The notes below the pieces were generated by a model. It saw nothing but the letters and a program-made list of their open reading frames with translations. It ran no database searches and was not told the origin of the DNA. Below, one piece after another: positions 11,106-20,955 of a stretch of DNA of 29,251 bases (the first letter of the stretch is position 1; every line of letters begins with the position of its first letter). Origin of the DNA: Fragilaria crotonensis (Eukaryota > Bacillariophyta > Fragilariophyceae > Fragilariales > Fragilariaceae). The stretch covers positions 1 to 29,251 of the forward strand of contig JAKSYS010000735.1 of NCBI GenBank assembly GCA_022925895.1, read 5' to 3'. The position numbers and the translations under genes are program-made.

Positions 11106-12306
11106 AAAAACGCGTCATGTGATCAAAAAAGATGTTTTCGCATCTCGGGTACATGGTTTGTTTGTCGCAATGCCTCTCTTCATGGCCCCTTGTGGAATTT
11201 GAAATGTCATTTTCTAATCGACGATGGGAACGAATGCTGGGAAAGTGTGCAAGAGAATGCAGCCAGTAATAAACGTTGTATCCCGAGTACATTAGAGGAG
11301 TATAGTCGACGACTATGAAGATTTGTTGATTTGACATTACCTTGTTCCGAATCCCGCAGCTACAAAACATGACATCTTGTTATTCTAGGCAAGATAATGT
11401 TCCCTTCGGCTTCGCAAGGAAGAGGAGGTACAATTTCAGAAATGCTTGTATATTGTGCATTTAACTTGCGACTGGAAGCATAGGTGATTAACGAACTAGG
11501 CTGCCTGTTTGATCAGGGGTTCGGCGTGTTTTAGGTGTTTGCGACAATAGCGAAAATGGGTAGATCATACTACCACCCTCCTGCATGAATATGAACTTGT
11601 ATGCGCTCCGCTCCGGATCACACCACTCTACTGTACATACCTGCATAGCAAGTAACACACAACTTTCACTTTCGATGTTTCTCATCTCAAAGATCATCAT
11701 TTTGTTGGATTTACTTTCAAACATTAATGGCTTCCTTATTGGTTTTTGAGTCCTTGTCTGTACGAGTACGACTGTACTGTACTACTCAGAACTCAGACTC
11801 CCCAATACTTGTACTCGAGACTATCATACAGTCTACGTGCCGTCAATTAGTTCGACGTACGCTGTAGTACGTAGTACGCGTAGCACTCTGTACTCCAACA
11901 CTGCACTGTACATTACCTGGTACAATACTGTAGCTTGGATGGGGTGAAACCAACTCAAACGGTCCTTGTCAAATGACGGTTTAAAAATTGATTGAAGATA
12001 GCTAAATTTCTCTTTTTCTGGATCTCTCAGTTGACAGTTGACACATCTGTCACATACGCAACGCCCCATTGGCGGTCGTCATCACCTGGCCATAAAAGCC
12101 AACCGACACGCACCCTTTGTTTTTCCTTCCCGATGTGACACCAAGTCGCTGTTGAGTGAAATTCTGACATGCTGATGAATCCTGCATGAATCTTTTTTCT
12201 TAGTACGCTTATACACACCGAAAATGAACAATTGATGAGTTCCCGTGTGTTTCCCCATGGTACAATTGTACTCCGTGTGTCCAAGAGTCTACTCTAGTGA
12301 GAGCAC
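11106..12306. other. Intergenic region with a GTAC-dense tract
   Basis: No gene supported. Between about 11760 and 11930 the tetranucleotide GTAC occurs about eleven times in 170 bp. The remainder shows nothing recognisable. Confidence 0.5.
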
Positions 12307-12314
12307 ATATAAAA
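12307..12314 (+). promoter_or_regulatory. Candidate TATA box of the ankyrin gene
   Basis: ATATAAAAG-type sequence about 115 nt upstream of the ATG at 12425, a fitting distance for a short 5' UTR. No initiator motif was identified with confidence. Confidence 0.5.
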
Positions 12315-12424
12315 GCAAAAGGAAAGAGAGTATTGTAGAGTTGAGTTGGCAACAACAAGAACAACCGTGAAAAAACAATCAAGAGGAAGGAACGAAAAAA
12401 GGTGCTCCTTGATACAAAGAAATA

Positions 12425-13648
12425 ATGGGATCATCTCAATCCATGCCGCCGTTGCATCCTCACAACCACAACACAATTGCATTGTCCTTATCACAACTTC
12501 TAGTCCTTCTTGAGAGACAAGTGGATGATAATCATGAAGAAGAAGATGGTGATGATGTCGCTGTCGTCGCCAATCATGATATAATTTGGCGTGATATCGA
12601 GATACTTCTTCGAAATGAACCAGAACAAGCTGCCATGTATTGTCATTTTGTGGATCCTTCACCATTGCAAATTGCGCTACGACGACGACAAGGACAACAA
12701 CAACAACAAGTCCCACCACCCGTGTCCAGTATAAAAGCGTTTTTAAATGCCTACGAGGATGCCATTCATCATTCCGATTCCTTTGGGAATACCGTAGTCC
12801 ATACTTGTGTGGATGGTACGGAAGGAGTTCGAGACGTATTGAGTTTGTTACTTGCAACGAATCCGGGGTTGGTGTCGCGTGGTAACCGAAAGGGAAGGTT
12901 ACCATTGCATTTGGATGTAAGGGAGTGTGAGGTTGCAGAAATCCTATTGAGGCGTTATCCTGATGGGGTTAGGCATCGAGATTATGGGGGAGAAACACCA
13001 TTGCATTGTGCACTAAGACGGGAGGAAGTGCCGGTCAATGTCCTGCGGATCTTGCTTAATCGGGAAACAGTGCGGATACGAAATAAGAGGGGATTGACGC
13101 CGATCGATTGTTTGGGGCAAAAACTGGATGAAATGATACAATCCTCAGATGGCCAACATCTATTGGAGGATCATTGGACTCTTTTCGAGGACATGATTCA
13201 GATGGTAGCCGATGATGAACCGAAACTCCACACCATTATCGATCTGGCATGCCCCGTGCATGTCGTGTTGCATGCTTTGGAACGATTTCCGGATGATACC
13301 TCGCGACGAGATTCGTTGGGTCGCACTCCCTTGCACATGGCCGCATCCCTATCATCTCGTTCTTCCTCCTGTCACACAATTCTCGCCCACCTTATCCACT
13401 TGTATCCAGAAGCAGCTCGCATGACTGACAACGAGGGCCGTCTGGCAATTGATTTAGCTGCGGAACATGGACATTCGGGAGATGTGATGGAACTGTTGGT
13501 GCTGGCCGAACCGAGGGCTGTAGATACGCGCGATTTACGAGACAAGTTCTATCCATTTTTGGCGGCAGCCCTCAATGCGAATGTATCGACCACCTATCAC
13601 CTATTGAGAGCCAAGCCACACGTCATATCCTACTTCAATTTGAATTAA
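12425..13648 (+). CDS. Ankyrin-repeat protein with N-myristoylation-type N terminus
   Basis: A 407-aa intronless ORF. It begins MGSSQS, which fits the N-myristoylation pattern (Gly2, Ser at position 6), so membrane attachment is possible. Residues 35-45 are acidic and 91-95 are polyQ. Ankyrin-like repeats are seen at about 119-150 (DSFGNTVVH), 157-180 (GRLPLH), 187-215 (GGETPLHCAL), 220-232 (RGLTPIDCL), 296-330 (DSLGRTPLHMAA) and 334-360 (NEGRLAIDLAAEHGH). A less regular stretch separates the two blocks. Such repeats bind proteins; the partner is unknown. No catalytic domain is attached. The gene sits alone with a TATA-like box upstream and an AATAAA at 13788-13793, about 140 nt after the stop. 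Confidence 0.85.
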   Translation: MGSSQSMPPLHPHNHNTIALSLSQLLVLLERQVDDNHEEEDGDDVAVVANHDIIWRDIEILLRNEPEQAAMYCHFVDPSPLQIALRRRQGQQQQQVPPPVSSIKAFLNAYEDAIHHSDSFGNTVVHTCVDGTEGVRDVLSLLLATNPGLVSRGNRKGRLPLHLDVRECEVAEILLRRYPDGVRHRDYGGETPLHCALRREEVPVNVLRILLNRETVRIRNKRGLTPIDCLGQKLDEMIQSSDGQHLLEDHWTLFEDMIQMVADDEPKLHTIIDLACPVHVVLHALERFPDDTSRRDSLGRTPLHMAASLSSRSSSCHTILAHLIHLYPEAARMTDNEGRLAIDLAAEHGHSGDVMELLVLAEPRAVDTRDLRDKFYPFLAAALNANVSTTYHLLRAKPHVISYFNLN

Positions 13649-14446
13649 CGCTATCGTTTCAATACTGGCATTTGGCATTGCCCTCCTTGCATTCGGTTTG
13701 ATGTCTCAGACCTTATCTTACATTTGTTTGAATGTGGCAATGCACAGCGAAGCCATAGACATTCCTACCAATTGTCACACATGTATAATAAATATGCGCA
13801 GTATCCAAGAAAGAGAAAACTGCAACATGATTCAATGATAATCCAATCAAATCACTACGGAGTAGAGAAACGCGACTTCAAGGGCAGGATCGCCCCTCAG
13901 GAATCCTTGAGCTTAAGAGGGGGAAGGGCGCATTTCACTGTCAAATGCAAAATCTAAACTAGTCTTTAGCGTCTACAACCAAATAAAGCCGGCTCGCCGA
14001 GGATTGCCTGCTTGTTTTCTTTTCATTTTTCCACACTTAAATCAATTACTGAACCCGTCCTTTCCATTTTTCTATACATACAAAACAATTACTGAACCCT
14101 TCATACCTCCATGCTTTAGCACGTGGGCCGAGTGGGAGCATTCGTATCCATGGACGGTTTCCCCCAATCGACCCGATTCACACGTCTCTCAATTTACCCT
14201 ACCAGGTAGTGCGAGAACGCCCAAACGTTGCTCTTCTTCATCCCACAAGGCACGTCTTGAATACACATGAATTGTGTGGCCTTTTGTACACACAACAAAT
14301 ATTGTAACGCAAGCGAGAAAGCTCAAGATTTTCTTCAAATCAGAAAATGAGGGCACATACAAAAAACAAGCGTCTCCCAGAAATGACGTCAAGCGTCGAC
14401 AGATAAATATGGTTTTGTTTGTTGGGGGCAGTTCCAAAGGAAATTC
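13649..14446. other. Intergenic between convergent genes
   Basis: No gene supported. A 14-bp direct repeat (CAATTACTGAACCC) occurs at 14043-14056 and 14086-14099. A TGACGTCA octamer lies at 14384-14391, 3' of the gene at 14447. Confidence 0.45.
13788..13793 (+). terminator. Possible polyadenylation signal (AATAAA)
   Basis: Canonical hexamer 140 nt downstream of the ankyrin gene stop. Position is suitable, but the hexamer is short and diatom use of it is variable. Confidence 0.3.
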
Positions 14447-15669
14447 TTACTGTTGAATCAGGAACCATGATATCATTGTCATGGCAGCCGACGTTGCCCT
14501 ACTGCAGGATGCTGCATCACTACTGGGCTTTGGAGTAGTAGTAGGCGCGGGGGTCAGGTCCTGTTTCAGAGGACACGGATCATGAACGACGGGATAAAAG
14601 AGACTGCAACTACGTGCGAGTCGCTCTGTAAATCCCGACTTCCACGACGTGAGACCAGAAATGTCATCAAGATCTTGTTGAAACGGTTGAGCACATGCCA
14701 AGCATTCTCCGAGTGCACATTCCGGCGGGTCACCATTGAGTTCAACATCTGCTCCGAGACATTCGCCAACACACAACTCCCCATTCGTTGCAGTCCAGTG
14801 ACTCCACAGTTTGGCACACCCTTCTGTCATACCTGCATATCGGAAGCAGGAAACAAGAGTGGCAAATGATCTCTGCCGTGCAAAGTATATGGTTCCACAG
14901 GAAACTACAAGCTTTGCAAAGTCAATCCGCGGCGAGGTGCGAACCGCCAAGTCTTGAGCCGAACTGCATACGCCACATTGTTTTTGGTGGATGATGGAGG
15001 CCGTGGATGGTACCGCATCCTCGGTCTCAAAGGTTGTCATGGTGTAACGGCGTCCCACACACTGCGAGGTGTCGGAAAAGTTTGCATTGTCATCCTCAAA
15101 GACATAAGCGCAGTACCCATCTGTACTAGTTGGTTTCACACATTGTGGCAGGGATGATTCGTTGTACGCGGTGGCTGGGAGAATGTTTTGCAGGGTGTCG
15201 GCAAACGGATAACAATCACGTCCATCTTCCGATTCCAATAGAATGGAGTTGGCTGGCACGAACGAAGCATAGAGAGTTGAAACATAGTCAGGAAAGCTGT
15301 CCGACAGGCCCGCCTGTGGCGGAAGGCAATCTGGATCAGGAATACTGTAATCGGATGAGAGGGATGAACATCAAAAAGTGATAGATAAGACTTTCGTTTG
15401 AGCGCAGGCTTCATGTGACATACAAACAAGGCTTACCAAAAACAATCTCCGCAATTGGGTTTAAGTTGTTGAAAGCCACTCGTTGTGGTCGGGGAAAGTG
15501 AGGTGATCGGTACTGTTGTTGAGACCGCTGGGGAGGGCGAATCTGTGGCTGGAAGAAACGAAACCGATGGTGCAGTCGGAACTAGCAAGCTAGAAGGCGC
15601 TCCAGATGAACTTCCATCATCGCCATGGACGGCGACAAAGGCAAGGGACAGCGAGAGGAGTCTCATCAT
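14447..15669 (-). CDS. Secreted Cys-rich protein, unknown function
   Basis: Two exons, 15669-15437 and 15344-14447, with a 92-nt GTAAGC...TTACAG intron; spliced product 376 aa. The splice restores a continuous frame across CGDCF and CIPDPDC. The N terminus is a clear signal peptide (MMRLLSLSLAFVAVHG), followed by a Ser/Thr/Pro-rich linker likely to be O-glycosylated. The body is rich in cysteines, including CGVC, CVGECLG and CALGECLAC spacings that suggest a disulphide-stabilised extracellular domain. Near the C terminus is another Thr/Pro-rich stretch and a short hydrophobic tail (AAMTMISWFLIQQ), which could be a weak GPI-anchor signal. No family recognised. A cell-wall or surface protein is the natural guess, but only location is supported. 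Confidence 0.8.
15345..15436 (-). other. Intron of the secreted Cys-rich gene
   Basis: GTAAGC donor and GATTACAG acceptor on the minus strand, 92 nt, phase 2; joining forms a Cys codon. Confidence 0.85.
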
Positions 15670-16269
15670 GCATAGTCTTGTCCTCTACTAGAGTCGTCTA
15701 CTGTTTCAAGGTGAATGCAGAAACCTTACAAACACGTACTTCTACCCTTGTACTCGGCGCTCGGCGTACTACAAGTACCTGGTCCCAGAATGTACTGGGC
15801 AATCGTGGCACTGCACCAAGCGACAAGGGGAAGGTCCGGAAATAAGTGCGTGCGGAATCGTGGACTACTTGAAAAAATGCGAGCCGTGCCATGGGCTGAC
15901 TCAAACTAAATATTCCGGCATGATGATCTTATCGTTGTCACCCAAAAAAATGCTTACTGATTATTTAGAGCATCTTCGAAGGCAAAATGATTTTTCGGGT
16001 GCAAATGACGTACACGTGACTGAAATCTGATGTCGCACAAGAACGCCTAGGCATTTATCTCGGTTATATCTTATCTGGAGGGCGTGCGTTCCAATGTCCG
16101 TGAAAATGGCATCATTTAAGGTAATTTTCATTTGTCTCCGAACAATCGTATAGACATAATTGTATATTTGTAGAAGTTTATCCACGTTGAAAAAATTGCT
16201 TCAGAAAATCAGATTTGTCCTTCTGTCAAAATATATATATATATTGTACCAAAGTGTACTGTCTTTGAA
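15670..16269. other. Intergenic, no gene seen
   Basis: Upstream flank of the secreted Cys-rich gene, followed by AT-rich DNA with an (AT)n run near 16231-16245. No feature recognised. Confidence 0.45.
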
Positions 16270-16833
16270 TGGGTGTAAAACCCACAACCTTCCGAGGTAC
16301 ATGGAGAGTAGCTGTTGTTGTAAACCTTGAGATGTAGCTCGCGAAGTTGCTAAGTTGCAAGACGTAGCCATTGTTCATTGCCAATGTCTCAGGGGCGGCG
16401 TTGAAGGAGATCAGCTAATGGAGTAGTGAAATAGCTTGGAAGAATACGGGAGAATTGCGGCTGTCTGGAGTATGGGAGTTGAATATAGAATGACTCAGCT
16501 CAGCATGGATGATGTCCTGTGTAGACTCATTGTTTTCATGGAGAACTGTGTTGCGGTGTCTCTCTCCAAAGCATCAATGAGAAGTCTTGGACTTCGCGGA
16601 TGATTTTAGATACTAGATAGGATAGGGCGGCTTTGTGTCGTTGTGCACCAACACTGGCTGGGGTTGTCAGCAGCAGCATAGATGTTGCCCCAATCAGCGC
16701 CGATAAACCCCCGGAAAATGGGAGCCACCTGATGCAATTCTGACGTGGTACTATAGTAAGCTGAATGGCATCTGCGTGATAGATAGGATCACCGAGAGAA
16801 ATATGGACATTGTCCAATGGAGAATGTAGCCAT
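16270..16833. other. Unassigned DNA joined to repeat copy R1
   Basis: On the minus strand an open frame (16949-16536) runs out of repeat R1 into this stretch and ends near 16536. The part outside R1 has no recognisable domain. It differs completely from the DNA that flanks R2, so the R1 boundary near 16834 is sharp. Confidence 0.4.
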
Positions 16834-17758
16834 GACATTGCTCGGGCGGAGAGCGTTACTGGTAGCTTATTACTTGCAAATGCCGCCATTTGTAAAGTCG
16901 GCAGCATTACTGGTAGTCTGCTGCTATCTACTATTGTCAACCGGAACACCTTGGCAATGAAGCTGTCCCTTCATTGCCTTGGGGGGCGTATCACGATTCG
17001 TCCAGTAGGGGGCAAGAACGGAATAACATTGCCGCTACTCTACCAGAGTAAGCTCCCCCCCCTGCTGCTTCAAAGGATGATGACAACATAAAGCCCCAAA
17101 CACTTTTTTCCAAAGCACAAGAAGTTGTGACGAATGGTAAGAAGGCGTTGGCGTGCATGATGGCTCAGGATAGCCCCTACAAAGACTACATCCAAACTGC
17201 CTGCTCCATCAGGGATGAACCACAATGATTACCTTCAGTTTGTAAGAGAGAAACGTTTACATTGCTTTTAACCCTTCCACGAATGATGTTAATGACCATG
17301 TCAGTGATACTAGCTCCACTGCAGCTAGAATGAAACTCGGGAGCGCCACTATTATTCATGCCTGCTGCAACAATGTTGCGGTAATACAGATTTTGCTTTT
17401 AGATGTTGCCTTCTTCTCCATATGGATGACCAATTCATGTTGCAAATCTGACTTTTCTTATGTTGCGGTAATACTGATTTTGCTTTTAGATGTTGCCTTG
17501 CTTCTTCTCCACATGGATGACCAATTCATGTTGCAAATCTGACTTTTCTTAAAAACCAAAACAATGATCAGACCATGCAGGATATGGTCATTTCTGGAGT
17601 CGGTGCGCTGGTCAAGGTACTGAGCAACAAACCTCCTGAGAAAGAGCATTAGCTATACACACTGAAATCGTAAAGACTGCTGGTTTATATTTGCCCAAAG
17701 ACACCAATAGTAAACTACATTTGCTTGCTCCTTTTCTATGATAAAACTCTCATGGGAT
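16834..17758. repeat. Dispersed repeat copy R1 (decayed element)
   Basis: Matches 22919-23728 almost base for base over long stretches, from GACATTGCTCGGG on the left to CTCATGGGAT on the right, with small indels. Plus-strand frames inside look like degraded coding sequence: SKDDDNIKPQTLF onward near 17073-17225, VYIAFNPSTNDV near 17255-17380, and KNQNNDQTMQDMVISGVG near 17551-17650. They lie in different frames with stops between. No domain recognised. R1 also has a private 87/91-bp tandem duplication. It is either a non-autonomous mobile element or a duplicated gene fragment. Confidence 0.75.
17374..17551. repeat. Tandem duplication (87 + 91 bp) inside R1
   Basis: Units 17374-17460 and 17461-17551 both begin TGTTGCGGTAATAC and end GACTTTTCTTA; the second has 4 extra bases. 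The sister repeat R2 has a single unit, so the duplication happened after the two copies separated. Confidence 0.85.
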
Positions 17759-18040
17759 AAGTAAAAAATGATAAGACTTGCTTTTTTTCGTTGGACGTGG
17801 AGGATCTAAAATTTAGACCCCAGGGGTTAAACTGCCAAAAATTTAACCCGATGATAAGACCTGCTCTTAAGGGATCATACCATTCAGCAGTTGGTGGGAA
17901 ACCTGCATGCAACAAGGCAGAGTATTGTCAGGCATAAGTGCAATTATAAGTTCATGCTGATTAGTCCTTAGGACTCCTTTCTATCTTGGTTATCCTTGTT
18001 GTCTTGTTCTCAAGGCTTTGAACCGTATTGATTGGTGGTC
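17759..18040. other. Intergenic, nothing recognised
   Basis: Stretch between the right end of R1 and the structural tract at 18042. No coding or RNA signal seen. Confidence 0.4.
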
Positions 18041-18111
18041 TACTCCGAGTACTTGACTACTTGGAGTACTGTAGTACTTACTACTGTGAAATGTTGTTGC
18101 TTTAAACAAAG

Positions 18112-18170
18112 TTGTTTTAAACAGTTTTAAACTGTTTAAAACAAATTCAAAATCTGAATTTGTTTTAAAC
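18112..18170. repeat. Two overlapping perfect inverted repeats
   Basis: First hairpin: 16-nt arms 18112-18127 and 18129-18144 (TTGTTTTAAACAGTTT) with a 1-nt spacer. Second hairpin: 16-nt arms 18134-18149 and 18155-18170 (GTTTAAAACAAATTCA) with a 5-nt spacer. They share GTTTAAAACAA, so only one can form at a time. Confidence 0.9.
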
Positions 18171-18202
18171 ACAACGATACCCACGGCCCACCCAAACCCA
18201 TT

Positions 18203-18405
18203 GGGTTATATAAAGGGTGGGTTTTGGGTGAGCTCAGGATTCATGGGTGGGTCTGGGTGGGCCGACAAATCATAGCAAAAAATGACAGTAGATGTTTGCT
18301 ACCGGTAGTAGTAGCACCATCTAATCCAGTACTGCCTTCTGGGTTTGGGTGGGTTTGGGTACATAGGTCTTGGTCGATCGTACAGGTTCTGGGTGGGTTT
18401 GGGTT
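18203..18405 (+). repeat. GGGT-rich tract with G-quadruplex motifs
   Basis: Two perfect four-run motifs: 18245-18261 (GGGTGGGTCTGGGTGGG) and 18341-18359 (GGGTTTGGGTGGGTTTGGG). Looser candidates lie at 18203-18228 and 18391-18406. CCCACCCAAACCCA at 18187-18200 is the exact reverse complement of 18340-18353. Confidence 0.85.
18299..18308. repeat. Recurring palindrome CTACCGGTAG (copy 4 of 4)
   Basis: Lies between the two perfect G-quadruplex motifs of the GGGT-rich tract. Confidence 0.8.
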
Positions 18406-18590
18406 GGTATTTCCATGAGCGTAGGTTTACGTGGGTACTCATGGGTTCGATATTTTCAGAAATTCCCGTCTCTGATTTTATATGTCATATATATCCGATA
18501 TGTATATATGTAACCATTAATTTTTTCTCACTCGACCCGTCACCCGTCCCCTGTGCCTCGCCTTGCTGCGTCCATCGCATTCCTTGAGAC

Positions 18591-20024
18591 TCAGGAACAA
18601 CAATTACATGTGATTTCACCACCGTCGTTATAGATAGTGATAGAAGAGAGTGAGCAGAGGGATGACGGAATTGTCCCAGTCAACATAGTGCTGTCGAAAT
18701 CCAACATCGTCAACCGTGTCAAGAGTCCGATCGCACGTGGAATTGTGGAAGTCAACAAATTTTCCCAGAAAATCAAAGACGTCAACTTTGTCAAGAGTCC
18801 AATCTCACTTGGAATGGTCGAAGTCAACGAATTTTTATAGAAAGACAATACCGTCAATTGCGTCAAGAGTCCAATCTCACTTGGAATCGAGGAAGTCAGT
18901 GAATTGTTGTAGAAATCCAGGTAAGTCAACTGTGTTAGGAGTCCGATCTCACTTGGGATAGTGGAACCAGTCGTTGTGTCGCCACCAAGCTCAGATTCAA
19001 ACACGAACGTCGATCGACACGATGTCACGTCTGGAATGGAAAGAAACCTGCAGGCAATTGTTTCCGGTGTTGAGGAAGGAGAAGTGAGAGGTGCAGCAAC
19101 TGGTGGAGTGGTTGGCGCAGCGACTGGTGGAGTGGTTGGCGCAGCGACTGGTGGAGTGGTTGGTGCAGCGACTGGTGGAGTGGTTGGTGCAGCGACTGGA
19201 GGGGTGGTTGGTTCAGCGACGGGTGAAGAGGTCGCAACTGTCGGATCGGGGGTAGGGGGCGGGCGTTTAGTTGGTGCCCGTGTGGGGGGCGGGCGTTTAG
19301 TTGGTGCCCGTGTGGGGGGGATCAATGACGAAGAACTGCTAGCGGCAGCTGGTGATCGTACGAGAAGTACAACCATTACAACCACCGCGCCAACAAGACA
19401 GCACGCCAACAAGGCAAGACCCACAAAGATCCACCGACGTTGGTACCATTTCGTTTTAAGGTGTTCGGCTTCCGCCACCAACATCGTTCCGTCCTTATCA
19501 TCTGGTACCCGTTGAGCTTCCATAGTGTAAAAACCACTTCCAGCTGCAATTTCACTACTGCTGACAGCATTGGTATGTGTTCCTGTGGAGTTTGGCGCTC
19601 CATCTTCCTGCCTGGATTCTTCACTTGTCAAGTCGCTCGTGGAATCATACGAACGAATTGATGGCCTGAATGTCAAACTTGCGGCTGTGTTGCGAATTGT
19701 TCGTACGGGAAATGCTCCGGGACCGACGTCGTGATCGCCCGCAGGAACTGCCGCTGATCTTGCCAACGACATCGGTTCAATCGGTGGTGCATATTCCAAT
19801 TTCTTAGTACCGATACCACGAGCAACGTCACGACTATCCTTGCCATAAACTTTTGAAGCTGATGGTAGCGAAGCCGAGGGAGAGGAACCAGAAGGAGCCG
19901 GCGCCATGTCCATGATTAGCATATCAGACGAAAACTCTTCAGCACAGTCATCCTCATCGATTCCATCAGTCAAAGGCTTCCTGGCAACATCGCCAACGGC
20001 CTTGGCACAGATGCGATTCTCCAT
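18591..20024 (-). CDS. Signal-anchor LRR membrane protein with Pro/Thr repeats
   Basis: Intronless, 477 aa from the ATG at 20024. The frame extends three codons further but only with non-ATG codons. Residues 1-195 are polar and presumably cytoplasmic. A basic patch (KTKWYQRR) precedes one membrane segment at about 198-223. Then comes a Pro/Thr-rich stalk with two RAPTKRPPPT units and about five TTPPVAAP units. Next is a Cys-flanked cap (CRFLSIPDVTSC) and about five 24-residue leucine-rich repeats of the SIPSEIGLLTQLT type. It ends in ITCNCCS. This domain order, with a single internal signal-anchor and external LRRs, is common in diatoms and is thought to serve surface recognition or adhesion. 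No kinase domain. The short LRR array may reflect contraction. Ligand unknown. Confidence 0.88.
   Translation of the reverse strand: MENRICAKAVGDVARKPLTDGIDEDDCAEEFSSDMLIMDMAPAPSGSSPSASLPSASKVYGKDSRDVARGIGTKKLEYAPPIEPMSLARSAAVPAGDHDVGPGAFPVRTIRNTAASLTFRPSIRSYDSTSDLTSEESRQEDGAPNSTGTHTNAVSSSEIAAGSGFYTMEAQRVPDDKDGTMLVAEAEHLKTKWYQRRWIFVGLALLACCLVGAVVVMVVLLVRSPAAASSSSSLIPPTRAPTKRPPPTRAPTKRPPPTPDPTVATSSPVAEPTTPPVAAPTTPPVAAPTTPPVAAPTTPPVAAPTTPPVAAPLTSPSSTPETIACRFLSIPDVTSCRSTFVFESELGGDTTTGSTIPSEIGLLTQLTYLDFYNNSLTSSIPSEIGLLTQLTVLSFYKNSLTSTIPSEIGLLTKLTSLIFWENLLTSTIPRAIGLLTRLTMLDFDSTMLTGTIPSSLCSLSSITIYNDGGEITCNCCS
19092..19222. repeat. 24-bp coding minisatellite (TTPPVAAP units)
   Basis: About five near-identical 24-bp units (GCGACTGGTGGAGTGGTTGG core on the + strand) in the stalk of the LRR protein. 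Two 30-bp units for RAPTKRPPPT lie beside it at about 19259-19318. Confidence 0.85.
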
Positions 20025-20955
20025 CAGAAACAAGATTGATTTCTATGGTACCGGTGCTGACGTATTGGACTACTGGAGTATTGGAGAACTGAAATAGAAC
20101 AGTACGTACGTGAGTTGATGCGCTGGAGCGATTGCGATTGGTATCCAAGAGCCTCGAATGAGATCACCTCCGAGCACTCCTAGGCGAGTATGCAAACAAT
20201 TTACAACTCCTTCTCGTCTCGCCCCCCCCCTGAGAGCCAAACAGTAAAAACACCAAGGAGGTCAAGAATAGAGCATCTATCAGTCCTCAGAAGTGTGCTT
20301 GAGTATACTCACTACCTCGTATTTCTCAATATGTTGCTTGTGCACTTTTACTAAAGCCAGTTCTAATGAGCTGAGAGCACTCGCTTGCGAAGAAGAACTT
20401 ATGACAAAAAATGAACCGGAAAACAATTGAATCGTACAGGTACATAAGTACTGGCTTCCCACGTACACTTCAACTATTCTGAAATCGTAGTATGTGCGGT
20501 GGGTGTTGCTATTGGTCCAAATCTGTCCGTCATCAACCAACTTTGGATGACGACAGTTTGAGTACAGAAAACGACACTATGATATTACTATAGACACTTT
20601 TGTGCGTATGGCAGATGACTGTTGCTATGTTCCAGATCTCTGCAACAGTACTTACATTCCGGTGCGCAGTACCACTATACTTCCACTAGCTAGTAGTTGA
20701 CAGCACTCTAAACCCTTATTAGTTTTCCTCTCAGCAATGTTGTTGGGTACAATACATTCGTATGCACATTTGAGGGGGTTCGCATTCACTGTTTGAATGG
20801 GACTTAGCCACAATAATTTGTGCAGCAAACACCATTATTGATACCATAGAATCGCACAACAGAAAAGAAACAAACACAACTCATCGCTCTTCTGCTTCTC
20901 TAGTTGTTTTCATTGGCCTCACTTGCGTTGTTGGACAAACCATGACAGGCTCACC
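20025..20955. other. Intergenic, no gene seen
   Basis: Upstream flank of the LRR gene. An 86-aa frame at 20280-20540 (-) starts without convincing context and matches nothing known to me. No TATA box stood out. Confidence 0.45.

Noticed and set aside
12294-12905. 203-aa minus-strand ORF
   Set aside because: It is antisense to the start of the ankyrin gene, has no domain and is biased by the complementary Gln/His/Asp codons.
17330-17542. 70-aa plus-strand ORF with repeated LLLDVA segments
   Set aside because: The repetition comes from the 87/91-bp DNA duplication inside R1, not from a protein repeat.
20280-20540. 86-aa minus-strand ORF
   Set aside because: No domain, no supporting context, no conserved feature visible.
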